Positions 7,155-14,248 of a DNA stretch of 17,403 nucleotides are shown piece after piece. The notes beneath the pieces were generated by a model. It did not search any database and was not told the DNA's origin. It worked only from the letters and a program-made list of their open reading frames with translations. A program made the translations under genes and the position numbers. This stretch comes from Dehalococcoidales bacterium (lineage in GTDB: Bacteria; Chloroflexota; Dehalococcoidia; Dehalococcoidales; JAQTVP01). The stretch is taken from NCBI GenBank assembly GCA_028707015.1, contig JAQTVP010000010.1, positions 1 through 17,403 of the forward strand, written 5' to 3'. Each line of letters opens with the position of its first letter. The stretch's first letter is position 1.

Positions 7155-8069
7155 ATGACATCATATGCATATTTCCAAAAAAAGTTTATTCCTCTGTCTG
7201 AAGCTAAGATAGGGGTTATGACCCATTGCCTGCATTATGGTACGGCTCTCTTCGAGGGCATCAGAGGCAATTGGAACGATGAAAAAAAACAGACTTATAT
7301 CTTCCGCATGAAAGAACATTATCAGCGCCTGCAAGATGGCTGCCGGGTACTAAAGATTGATCTGCCATATACTATTGATGAACTATGTCAGATAACAATC
7401 GAACTAACCCGGAAGAGTGGTTTTCAAGAAGATATTTATATCCGCCCGCTAGCTTATAAAAGTACTGAGGCTTTAGGAGTCCGCTTGCACAACCTGGAAA
7501 GCGATTTTCTGGCATTTGTTATTCCCTGGGGACCTTACCTGGATGTTGATATGGCTAAATGCGGAGTTTCTTCCTGGCACCGCCCCCCAGACAATGTGAT
7601 TCCACCACAAATCAAGGCAGCGGGACTTTATATCAATAATGCCCTGGCTAAAACGGAAGCAATTGATAATGGCTATCATGAAGCAATTATGTTATCCCCG
7701 GATGGTTGTGTTTCTGAAGGAACCGGAGAAAATATCTTTCTAGTTATAGGCGGAAAGCTAGTTACCCCGGCTAATTATAACAATATTTTAATGGGGATAA
7801 CCCGCAACACTGTTATTGAACTAGCTAAAAATGATCTGGGAATTGAAACAGTAGAAAGATCTGTTTCCCGTGGTGAACTCTACATTGCCGAGGAATGCTT
7901 TTTGACTGGCACCGCTGCTCATATAACACCCATAGCCGAAATAGACCACCGCCAGATAGCAAACGGTAAAATTGGTGAGATAACAAAGAAGATACAAAAA
8001 ATTTACTTTGACGTAATACGGGGTAAAAACGCTAAATACATGGATTGGTGTACGCCAGTCTATAAATAA
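7155..8069 (+). CDS. ilvE: Branched-chain amino acid aminotransferase (class IV PLP enzyme)
   Basis: Transfers the amino group between glutamate and the keto acids of leucine, isoleucine and valine. The 304 residues match the IlvE family. Visible are the N-terminal HYGTALFEGIRG (27-38), YIRPLAYKSTEALGV (95-109), the PLP-binding lysine K154 in QIKAAGLYINNALAK, the cofactor loop CVSEGTGENIF (185-195), and the phosphate-binding MGITRNTVIELA (213-224). Start is ATG with AGAGAGG six bases upstream. It is followed by plsY after 31 bp on the same strand. D-amino-acid aminotransferase and aminodeoxychorismate lyase share the fold, but RPLAYKS and the GTGENIF loop favour IlvE. No other ilv or leu gene is in the window. 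Confidence 0.9.
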   Translation: MTSYAYFQKKFIPLSEAKIGVMTHCLHYGTALFEGIRGNWNDEKKQTYIFRMKEHYQRLQDGCRVLKIDLPYTIDELCQITIELTRKSGFQEDIYIRPLAYKSTEALGVRLHNLESDFLAFVIPWGPYLDVDMAKCGVSSWHRPPDNVIPPQIKAAGLYINNALAKTEAIDNGYHEAIMLSPDGCVSEGTGENIFLVIGGKLVTPANYNNILMGITRNTVIELAKNDLGIETVERSVSRGELYIAEECFLTGTAAHITPIAEIDHRQIANGKIGEITKKIQKIYFDVIRGKNAKYMDWCTPVYK

Positions 8070-8100
8070 AAGATAGATTTCAATAACGGAGGCAACCGCC

Positions 8101-8742
8101 ATGATAATCATGAAAGAGGTTATCGCAATTGTTATTGGATATCTACTGGGATCAATCCCCGCCGCCTACATTAGCACGCGCCTGGCAACGGGTAAAGATA
8201 TCCGCCAGCTGGGAGGCGGCAACGTTGGCGGACTAAATACTTTTCGCGAGGTTGGATTATGGCCGGCTGTAATTGTCGGTATTACTGATGTCAGCAAGGG
8301 AGCCGCAGCAGCAGCAATCGCTTACTGGCTATTAGACCTACCCCCTCTGGCTGTAATGCTGACAGGTTTAGCCACAGTAGTTGGCCATAACTGGATGCTG
8401 TGGCTGAAATTTAGCGGAGGCAAGGGAATGGGAACCACCATTGGCGTACTGGCTGTTTTATTCCCGGTTTATGGCTATTGGATAGGACTAATATTTATCT
8501 TCGCCGCTATCATAATACCTTATATCATCACCCGTAATATTGCTATAGCTATGGGTATTGCTTTATTTTGCTTACCTTTTATTACTTGGCTGGGTATGAA
8601 CTCTGTCAGTGGTAGTATCATGGCCTTTCTCCTGGCACTGATAATAGGGGTTAAATTTTTCCCCACAGCTAAGGATTCTTGGTCTAAGGCAGAAAGTAAA
8701 AAGGACGATTTTTTCTTTGACAACTGGCGGAGAGACAGATAG
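8101..8742 (+). CDS. plsY: PlsY-family acyl-phosphate:glycerol-3-phosphate acyltransferase
   Basis: Inner-membrane enzyme that moves an acyl group from acyl-phosphate to glycerol 3-phosphate, the first step of phospholipid synthesis. The 213 residues hold several hydrophobic segments and the family motifs: GSIPAAYISTRLATGKDIR (17-35), the glycine-rich loop GGGNVGGLN (38-46), and GHNWMLWLKFSGGKGMGTTIG (95-115) with H96 and K108. The loop departs from the usual GSGNxGATN: serine is glycine and ATN is GLN, and the proline usual after GH is absent. A PlsY-like paralog with changed specificity is therefore possible. The C-terminus is a charged tail rich in F, D and R. ATG at 8101 is preferred over 8110 because GGAGG lies 8 bases before it. 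It probably shares the ilvE promoter and converges on the aldolase gene with 5 bp between; no terminator is obvious. Confidence 0.85.
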   Translation: MIIMKEVIAIVIGYLLGSIPAAYISTRLATGKDIRQLGGGNVGGLNTFREVGLWPAVIVGITDVSKGAAAAAIAYWLLDLPPLAVMLTGLATVVGHNWMLWLKFSGGKGMGTTIGVLAVLFPVYGYWIGLIFIFAAIIIPYIITRNIAIAMGIALFCLPFITWLGMNSVSGSIMAFLLALIIGVKFFPTAKDSWSKAESKKDDFFFDNWRRDR

Positions 8743-8747
8743 GTTAT

Positions 8748-9317
8748 TTATTTCTCAACGGTACCTACCTGTAATGACTTTAATAAGCAAATAACCTGAC
8801 AACTTTCTTCCAGAGTAGTGGTACAGTTATAAGCATCATCAAGTAATTGACCAATCGCAAAGCTACCATGACTGTGTACCATAACAATTCGGCACTGTTT
8901 CAATGGTTGAGCAATTACATCATCCAGCCCTCCTGGTTTTACATCCATATGCCAGCCAAGAACTGGAACTTTACCAATTATAGCAAGCCCTTCGGCACAA
9001 TTAGGCACAATTTCAGTTTCAGTTAGTGATAAGGCAACAGCATGTGGAGGATGGGCATGAATAACAGCTAACGCTGGAGTCTCCCGATAAATTGCACGAT
9101 GAACAGCTAATTCCACTGAGGCTAGCGGGGTAGCCCGATTATTTTTATTTAACCCGGTCTCTATTAAATCATGTTCCTGTAAAGAACCGAGCATACTGCC
9201 GCGGCGAGTGATGATTATACGCTCCCCCAATCTAATACTCAGACTCCCGCCGTGAGACGGTACTAACCCTCTAGCACAAAGATCGGATCCTATAGTTTGG
9301 AATTGGGATAAAAACAT
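8748..9317 (-). CDS. Class II aldolase/adducin family protein
   Basis: A 189-residue zinc-type aldolase-fold protein, shorter than L-fuculose-1-phosphate aldolase (about 215). Residues expected to hold or act around the metal are visible: E69 in ASVEL, H87 and H89 in IHAHPPHA, and H150 in VHSHGSFAIG; SHGGSLSIR (21-29) corresponds to the phosphate-binding GN-S-R region. The family splits or epimerises sugar phosphates such as fuculose, rhamnulose or ribulose phosphates, and the true substrate cannot be read here. Start is ATG with AAGGG six bases upstream. It lies 82 bp downstream of lexA on the same strand, in an AT-rich gap with no strong terminator, so read-through from lexA is possible. 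No sugar-pathway gene is next to it to point to a substrate. Confidence 0.85.
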   Translation of the reverse strand: MFLSQFQTIGSDLCARGLVPSHGGSLSIRLGERIIITRRGSMLGSLQEHDLIETGLNKNNRATPLASVELAVHRAIYRETPALAVIHAHPPHAVALSLTETEIVPNCAEGLAIIGKVPVLGWHMDVKPGGLDDVIAQPLKQCRIVMVHSHGSFAIGQLLDDAYNCTTTLEESCQVICLLKSLQVGTVEK

Positions 9318-9399
9318 ATTATACCCTTAGTAACTAATTTCTATTATGGCATATAACCATGCTAATAATTTATACTCATTTATAATAAAAATCAAACGA

Positions 9400-10041
9400 C
9401 TACGTCAATTGCCTGATAACTGCTATTACCTTACCTTGAATTTCAACATTTTCTGGATCAACGTATATAGGTTGCATCTGACTATTTGCCGGCTGAAGCC
9501 GGATATAATCCGGTTCAATGTACACTTTTTTCAATGTGGCTTCCCGTTCCGCCTTAAGCCATATTGCTGCCATCTCGCCATTATCCACCACATTAACATA
9601 CTGCATTAATACGATATCTCCATCATTAATCAAAGCATCCACCATTGATAAACCCTTGACCTTCAAAGCATAGATTCCTTCTCTATTTTGAATCAACCCT
9701 TCGCTTACTTCAAGAGTTTCTGCGGAGATAGTACTATCCCAAGTATCAGGAGTGGGCACCGGTATTGGCTCACCAGCCGCTATTTGTCCGATAATTGGTA
9801 TTTGATTAAGATTTGCCAAGTCAGGATTATGTGATAATAATTCAATGCCACGCGATATTTCACGATGGCGACGAATATATCCCTTCTTTTCTAATATATT
9901 CAGATTATAATCGGCAACAGAAGTCGAGCTAATACCACAACCACTCACAATATCCCTAATTGTAGGCGGATACCCACTGTCAACTAGAAATTGACGAATA
10001 AAATTAATAATACACTGCTGTTTCGACAATACAGTTTTCAT
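9400..10041 (-). CDS. lexA: LexA repressor, SOS regulator
   Basis: Transcriptional repressor of the DNA-damage response that cuts itself when RecA filaments form. The 213 residues have the full layout: winged helix-turn-helix at 1-70 (YPPTIRDIVSGCGISSTSV and LEKKGYI), the cleavage site A89-G90 in GQIAAGEPIPV, catalytic S132 in KVKGLSMVDALINDGD, and catalytic lysine K171 in ATLKKVY. Everything needed for self-cleavage is present. It starts with ATG after AAGG at 10046-10049. Its promoter contains a LexA box over the expected start point of transcription, so it is self-repressed. The recognition helix with SSTSVADYNLNIL fits a Gram-positive-type operator (GAAC-N4-GTTC), which is what is seen. 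Confidence 0.96.
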   Translation of the reverse strand: MKTVLSKQQCIINFIRQFLVDSGYPPTIRDIVSGCGISSTSVADYNLNILEKKGYIRRHREISRGIELLSHNPDLANLNQIPIIGQIAAGEPIPVPTPDTWDSTISAETLEVSEGLIQNREGIYALKVKGLSMVDALINDGDIVLMQYVNVVDNGEMAAIWLKAEREATLKKVYIEPDYIRLQPANSQMQPIYVDPENVEIQGKVIAVIRQLT

Positions 10042-10055
10042 ATATTACCTTGCAA

Positions 10056-10069
10056 AGAACATCTGTTCT
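10056..10069. promoter_or_regulatory. LexA operator (SOS box) in front of lexA
   Basis: AGAACATCTGTTCT is a perfect inverted repeat except for its two central bases, and contains GAAC-N4-GTTC, the core of the Gram-positive SOS box. It lies 14 bp before the lexA ATG and directly follows the -10 box, so bound LexA would cover the transcription start. Confidence 0.88.
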
Positions 10070-10098
10070 ATTTTGAAGCAGAAATCCCTTATTGTCAA
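10070..10098 (-). promoter_or_regulatory. lexA promoter
   Basis: On the minus strand an exact TTGACA (10098-10093) is followed after 17 bp by CAAAAT (10075-10070). The -10 is imperfect, the -35 perfect. The LexA box begins at the next base. Confidence 0.65.
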
Positions 10099-10114
10099 TA
10101 TACTGCTGTATATT
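10097..10114. repeat. Inverted repeat beside the lexA -35 box
   Basis: AATATAC-TGCT-GTATATT has perfect 7-bp arms around 4 bases and overlaps the -35 hexamer by two bases. It is not a LexA box. It lacks a T-run on the side expected for a terminator of rpsT, so an operator for a second regulator is one reading; chance in AT-rich DNA is another. Confidence 0.4.
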
Positions 10115-10164
10115 AATAATTAATTAGCATGCACATGATCAATTTATGAAGCACAAACTCAAAT

Positions 10165-10443
10165 TTAAGATACTTTCTGTACTTGTGCTGTATTTAGCTT
10201 CTTCATTAACCGGGATTTTCGGCGAGCGGCATTATTAGCGTGAATTATTCCCTTTTGAGCAGCGCCATCCAGAGAACTAATAGCAATCTTTGCCGCTTCC
10301 TGAGCTAACTCAAGATCTCCTGAGAAGATAAGTCTTTCTGCTTTCGCAATATTTGTCTTACATAAGCTCTGTGCAGATTTATTCCTCAGATGCCTTTTTT
10401 CGATAACTCGCACCTGCTTTTTCGCTGATTTAGTATTTGGCAA
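10165..10443 (-). CDS. rpsT: 30S ribosomal protein S20
   Basis: Binds 16S rRNA early in assembly of the small subunit. The 92-residue, highly basic sequence shows the S20 pattern: MPNTKSAKKQVR at the start, LRNKSAQS, and the conserved segment KGIIHANNAARRKSRL near the C-terminus. It starts with TTG behind TAGGAGG; the E. coli rpsT also uses a UUG start, which there is part of its translational control. It lies 49 bp downstream of rel on the same strand and is followed by 123 bp holding the lexA promoter. Whether it shares the rel transcript or has its own promoter in the gap is not clear; TATAGT occurs there without a good -35. Confidence 0.96.
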   Translation of the reverse strand: MPNTKSAKKQVRVIEKRHLRNKSAQSLCKTNIAKAERLIFSGDLELAQEAAKIAISSLDGAAQKGIIHANNAARRKSRLMKKLNTAQVQKVS

Positions 10444-10492
10444 TATTTTCCTCCTAAGTGATTTTCATACTTTTATTATTAAGTTACTATAA

Positions 10493-12658
10493 CTAAGTGG
10501 CTAATTTCATAGTTGCCTCATCCCCTATTCTGGTAATACTAAGCACTCCTTGAACTCTCTCAATTTTTCCAAAAAGCTTGCTTAGTTGACTTAAACCCCC
10601 AATCCCTAAAGTAAGAGATATGGATGTAGTATGGTCATTATGATTAACAACGTTCATTGTCGAAATATTAACCTTTTCTCCGGCCACAATAGAGGTAATA
10701 TCGCTCACTAATCCAACTCTATCCCAAGACTCTACTCTAACATTGACTGGATAGAGTGAATCAGTATGCGTCCATTCCACTGGTATCAGTCTCTCTTTTT
10801 CATCCTCTTCAATCACATTAATACAATCTTGACGATGTACGGTTACCCCCCGGCTACGGGTAACAAACCCTATAATACTATCTCCGGGTACCGGATGGCA
10901 ACACTGAGCTAACTGGGTAAGCATATTGCTAACACCTAACACCTTAATTGCTGAGACCGATCTTTTAGGGAATATCACAGCAGGCACACTTTTAGTTTGT
11001 TCCTGCTGTCCAGATAGCTTTAAGGCAATTTGATGAACGGGAACACTTCCACTACCAATTGCTAATAAAAAGTCTTCCAGATTATCATATTTGAACAGTT
11101 TTAATAAACTATCCCGTTCACTTAATTTTATCCCCAGTTGCTTTATCTCTTTCTCTAAGATCCCCCGGCCGCGTTCAATATTTACTGTTCGTTCCTGCCT
11201 CCTAAACCACTGCCGTATCTTTTCCTTTGCATGGGATGTTCGGATATAACCCAAGTGAGGATTCAACCAATCCAAGCTCGGACTCTTATTCTCCTTAGCC
11301 ACCTTAATTTCAACTATATCGCCATTCTCCAGTTGATAATTAAGTGGCATTAACCTGCCATTAACCTTAGCCCCCACGCAGCGATGTCCCAAGTCAGTAT
11401 GTATTCGATAAGCAAGGTCAAGCGGGGTAGCGCCCTTAGGCAAATCCTTAATTTCTCCTCTAGGTGTGTAAACAAAAACCTGATCAATAAATACATCAGT
11501 TTTAACTGACTCCAGAAATTCTTCAGCCCCGCTGAATTCCCGGTGCCATTCAATTAACTGGCGCAGCCATGCTATTCTCTCCTCAAAACGTATATCCTGC
11601 GTTTCCCCCTCTTTGTAGCGCCAGTGTGCAGCTACTCCATACTCAGCAATATGATGCATATGACGAGTACGAATCTGCACTTCAAGGGGAGTTGTACCGA
11701 GACACATTACCACCGTATGCAGAGATTGATATCCATTCTGTTTCGGGTTAGCTATAAAATCATCAAACTCGTCAGGCAAAGGACGCCATAAGCTATGGAC
11801 TATACCTACGGCACTATAACAATCAGGTATGGTATCAACTAATACTCGAAGAGCAAGTATATCATATATATCATCGAAATCCTTACCAATATCAGAGTAT
11901 TTCTCCATTTTATTATATACACTATAGATATGTTTTGGTCTGCCTGACATCTCCACTCTTAGATTAACTTTCTCAAATTCCTTACTTAATATCTGCATTG
12001 CGGTCGTTATGAATTTCTCTCGCTGAATACGCCGGGTAGCAACCAAGCTGGCAACCCGGCGGTACTGAACCGGGTTCAGATAACGAAAAGATAGATCTTC
12101 TAACTGCCATTTTAACTCCCATATCCCCAACCGGTGAGCCAGAGGAGCATATATTTCTAGCGTTTCCTGAGCAATGCTTCGCCGCTTTTCTGCAGGTAAA
12201 GCACCCAAGGTACGCATATTGTGCAATCTATCAGCTATTTTGATGAAAACAACACGAAGATCCTCCGCCATTGCCATCAGCATCTTTCTCAGATTTTCTG
12301 CCTCAGTCCTCTGGGATACTGCCTCTACCGGAGTCTGTAAGGATATCTTCCCCAATTTGGTGACCCCATCAACCAGCTTAGCTATCTCTGCACCAAACTT
12401 AGTTTCAATCTCTGAAATAGGAATTCCGCAGTTCTCAGTAATATCATGCAGCAAAGCAGCTGCCAGTGAACTAGCATCAAGCTGAAGTTCAACCAGAGTC
12501 AAGGCAGCTTGCAATGGATGCTCTATAAAAGGCTCACCTGACTTACGCAATTCTCCAGCATGTGCCTTTAAGGCAAAATTATAGGCATCTTCAAGTATAG
12601 CCATCTTATCAGGAGGAAGATACTGCTGAGCCTTTTCTTTAAGTTTTTTATAATTCAT
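10493..12658 (-). CDS. relA: Long RelA/SpoT-type (p)ppGpp synthetase/hydrolase
   Basis: Makes, and possibly degrades, the alarmone (p)ppGpp under amino-acid starvation, acting at the ribosome. The 721 residues give all the usual domains: HD hydrolase (about 20-190) with H47, H71-D72 and D143; synthetase (about 230-345) with YDILALR, catalytic D266, NGYQSLH and E326; TGS (about 390-453); the helical and Cys-rich region with CCHPVPGD (586-593); and a C-terminal ACT domain (about 640-715). Two points stand out. The hydrolase ED pair (HDxxED) reads E75-N76 here, and the synthetase motif is EFDD (297-300), the form of synthetase-only RelA, rather than RxKD of bifunctional Rel. ATG start with a poor ribosome site. 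It is divergent from hisS and upstream of rpsT. Whether it still hydrolyses is open. Confidence 0.94.
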   Translation of the reverse strand: MNYKKLKEKAQQYLPPDKMAILEDAYNFALKAHAGELRKSGEPFIEHPLQAALTLVELQLDASSLAAALLHDITENCGIPISEIETKFGAEIAKLVDGVTKLGKISLQTPVEAVSQRTEAENLRKMLMAMAEDLRVVFIKIADRLHNMRTLGALPAEKRRSIAQETLEIYAPLAHRLGIWELKWQLEDLSFRYLNPVQYRRVASLVATRRIQREKFITTAMQILSKEFEKVNLRVEMSGRPKHIYSVYNKMEKYSDIGKDFDDIYDILALRVLVDTIPDCYSAVGIVHSLWRPLPDEFDDFIANPKQNGYQSLHTVVMCLGTTPLEVQIRTRHMHHIAEYGVAAHWRYKEGETQDIRFEERIAWLRQLIEWHREFSGAEEFLESVKTDVFIDQVFVYTPRGEIKDLPKGATPLDLAYRIHTDLGHRCVGAKVNGRLMPLNYQLENGDIVEIKVAKENKSPSLDWLNPHLGYIRTSHAKEKIRQWFRRQERTVNIERGRGILEKEIKQLGIKLSERDSLLKLFKYDNLEDFLLAIGSGSVPVHQIALKLSGQQEQTKSVPAVIFPKRSVSAIKVLGVSNMLTQLAQCCHPVPGDSIIGFVTRSRGVTVHRQDCINVIEEDEKERLIPVEWTHTDSLYPVNVRVESWDRVGLVSDITSIVAGEKVNISTMNVVNHNDHTTSISLTLGIGGLSQLSKLFGKIERVQGVLSITRIGDEATMKLAT

Positions 12659-12687
12659 TCTACTATGAATCTCAAGACTATATGTTA

Positions 12688-12716
12688 AGTATAACTCAAT
12701 AGAATTACTTGTGCAA
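12688..12716 (-). promoter_or_regulatory. Promoter for relA
   Basis: On the minus strand TTGCAC (12716-12711), a 17-bp spacer and TATACT (12693-12688) lie 29 bp before the relA ATG. The -10 matches 5 of 6; the -35 is weak. The leader would be only about 20-25 nt. Confidence 0.5.
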
Positions 12717-12731
12717 AATTAAGCATTTACC

Positions 12732-12761
12732 TTTACAAATCTTCGGTTAATACTGTATTCT
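12732..12761 (+). promoter_or_regulatory. Possible promoter for hisS
   Basis: TTTACA (12732-12737), an 18-bp spacer and TATTCT (12756-12761) precede hisS by 36 bp. The 139-bp region shared with relA is too short to hold a T-box leader, and I see none. Confidence 0.4.
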
Positions 12762-12797
12762 AGGCTAGGATACAGATAATAATAAAGGTAAAAAAAA

Positions 12798-14045
12798 TTG
12801 CATAAGGCACCACGCGGAACATTAGATATTCTACCAGAAGAGCAAGCATACTGGCGCTATATTAAGCAAAAAATAATCCATGCCTGTCAACTTTATGGAT
12901 ATGAGCGCATTGATACTCCTGCTTTCGAAGACACGAGTCTTTTCAACCGCAGTGTAGGAGAAGGAACAGACATTGTAGAAAAAGAAATGTACACCTTTGA
13001 GGATAAAGGCAAGAATAAAATTACACTAACTCCGGAAGGCACAGCTTCGATATGCCGGGCTTACCTGGAGCACGGTTTTCATAATCTACCACAACCAGTA
13101 AAACTCTATTACATTACTTCTATTTTCAGATATGAAAGACCCCAAGCAGGCAGATACCGGCAGCATCATCAATTTGGTTATGAAGCTATCGGTGATGATG
13201 ACCCTGCCCTTGATGCCGAAGTAATTGATATGGCATGGCAATTTTTAAAATCGCTAAATCTTGATCACTTGTCACTCCAGCTAAATAGCATTGGCTGTAA
13301 AAAATGCCGGCCATTATATCTATCTGCTCTAAAAGATTACTATATGAGTAATAATCAAAACCTATGCCCGGATTGTAAAAACAGACTGGAGAGAAACACA
13401 CTACGTTTGCTTGATTGTAAAAACCCCCAATGCCAGCAAACAGCTAATGCTGCCCCAAAGAGCAGTCAATATCTTTGCCCGCAATGTGATGACCACTTTA
13501 AGCAACTACAGAGATACCTGACAATACTGGACCTCTCTTTTGTAGTAAATCACCGCCTGGTTCGAGGTTTAGACTACTATACTAAAACAGTATTTGAAAT
13601 TCAGCCCGAAACGGAGGGCGCCCAGAGCACCCTTGGCGGGGGCGGGCGATATGATGATCTTATTGCAGAACTTGGTGGCAAACCTACTCCAGCGATTGGT
13701 TTTGCTACCGGGATAGAACGGATAATACTTAACCTGAAGAAACAGAATGTCTCTGTACCCCCCTTACCCAAACCACAGGTTTTTATAGCACATATTGGTA
13801 ACGAAGCCAGAGATTTTTCCATAAAAATAGCAGCCATACTCAGAAGAAACGGCATTGCCGTAATAGTAGCTGGCGGCAGTAGAAGCTTGAAAGCCCAGTT
13901 AAGGCAGGCAAATAACTTTGGCAGCCATCATGTAATTATTATTGGAGAACAAGAAGTTAAAACAGACACAGTTATACTGCGCAGTATGACTACAGCCCAG
14001 CAAAGAACAATCCCAATTAACGAACTTCCAGCATTACTACAGTAA
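12798..14045 (+). CDS. hisS: Histidyl-tRNA synthetase
   Basis: Charges tRNA-His in the cytoplasm. The 415 residues show the class II order: RGTLDILPEE (6-15), motif 1 around YERIDTPAFED (35-45), motif 2 RYERPQAGRYRQHHQFG (111-127), the histidine-binding RGLDYYTKTVFEI (256-268), GGGGRYDDL (280-288), motif 3 GFATGIERI (301-309), then the anticodon-binding domain from about 325. Motif 2 has H123 where the common form is F (RQFHQ). The insertion domain carries four cysteine pairs (C167/C170, C190/C193, C207/C212, C227/C230), which could bind zinc. It starts with TTG behind AAAGGTAA; no in-frame ATG fits. Divergent from relA and followed by gyrB after 203 bp with a separate promoter; pairing with rel fits the shared theme of tRNA charging and starvation. 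Confidence 0.96.
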   Translation: MHKAPRGTLDILPEEQAYWRYIKQKIIHACQLYGYERIDTPAFEDTSLFNRSVGEGTDIVEKEMYTFEDKGKNKITLTPEGTASICRAYLEHGFHNLPQPVKLYYITSIFRYERPQAGRYRQHHQFGYEAIGDDDPALDAEVIDMAWQFLKSLNLDHLSLQLNSIGCKKCRPLYLSALKDYYMSNNQNLCPDCKNRLERNTLRLLDCKNPQCQQTANAAPKSSQYLCPQCDDHFKQLQRYLTILDLSFVVNHRLVRGLDYYTKTVFEIQPETEGAQSTLGGGGRYDDLIAELGGKPTPAIGFATGIERIILNLKKQNVSVPPLPKPQVFIAHIGNEARDFSIKIAAILRRNGIAVIVAGGSRSLKAQLRQANNFGSHHVIIIGEQEVKTDTVILRSMTTAQQRTIPINELPALLQ

Positions 14046-14059
14046 CCAACTTACACAGC

Positions 14060-14088
14060 TTCACTTCATAGCTAGTTTGTGCTATAAT
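14060..14088 (+). promoter_or_regulatory. gyrB promoter
   Basis: TTCACT (14060-14065), 17 bp, then an exact TATAAT (14083-14088), 160 bp before the gyrB ATG. A second TATAAT at 14126-14131 has only a poor -35 (GTTATC at 16 bp), so tandem promoters are possible. The long leader between 14095 and 14248 shows no strong hairpin; it holds a 47-codon frame (14096-14239) that I do not call as a gene. Confidence 0.6.
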
Positions 14089-14248
14089 AATAGGGATGAG
14101 TGTGTTATCAAAACTGCACATTACTTATAATCAAGCTATCCTGCCTATTTTGCCTAAAAGGCGCATCAAATACGTTAGTATTATGTGTAATAACCTCATA
14201 ATGCATTCTATGCTTGCCACCAAAAAAGTATTGGAGTAAGGATTAGTT

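Noticed and set aside
9318..9399. Hairpin ATGG-CATATAA-CCAT between lexA and the aldolase gene as a terminator
   Set aside because: Four AT-rich pairs without a T-run following on the coding strand; not distinguishable from chance.
9581..9589. TTATCCACC, 8 of 9 to a DnaA box
   Set aside because: A single copy inside the lexA gene, with no cluster or AT-rich unwinding region; it does not mark an origin.
12659..12797. T-box riboswitch ahead of hisS
   Set aside because: The 139-bp divergent gap is too short, and I see no specifier stem, T-box sequence or terminator.
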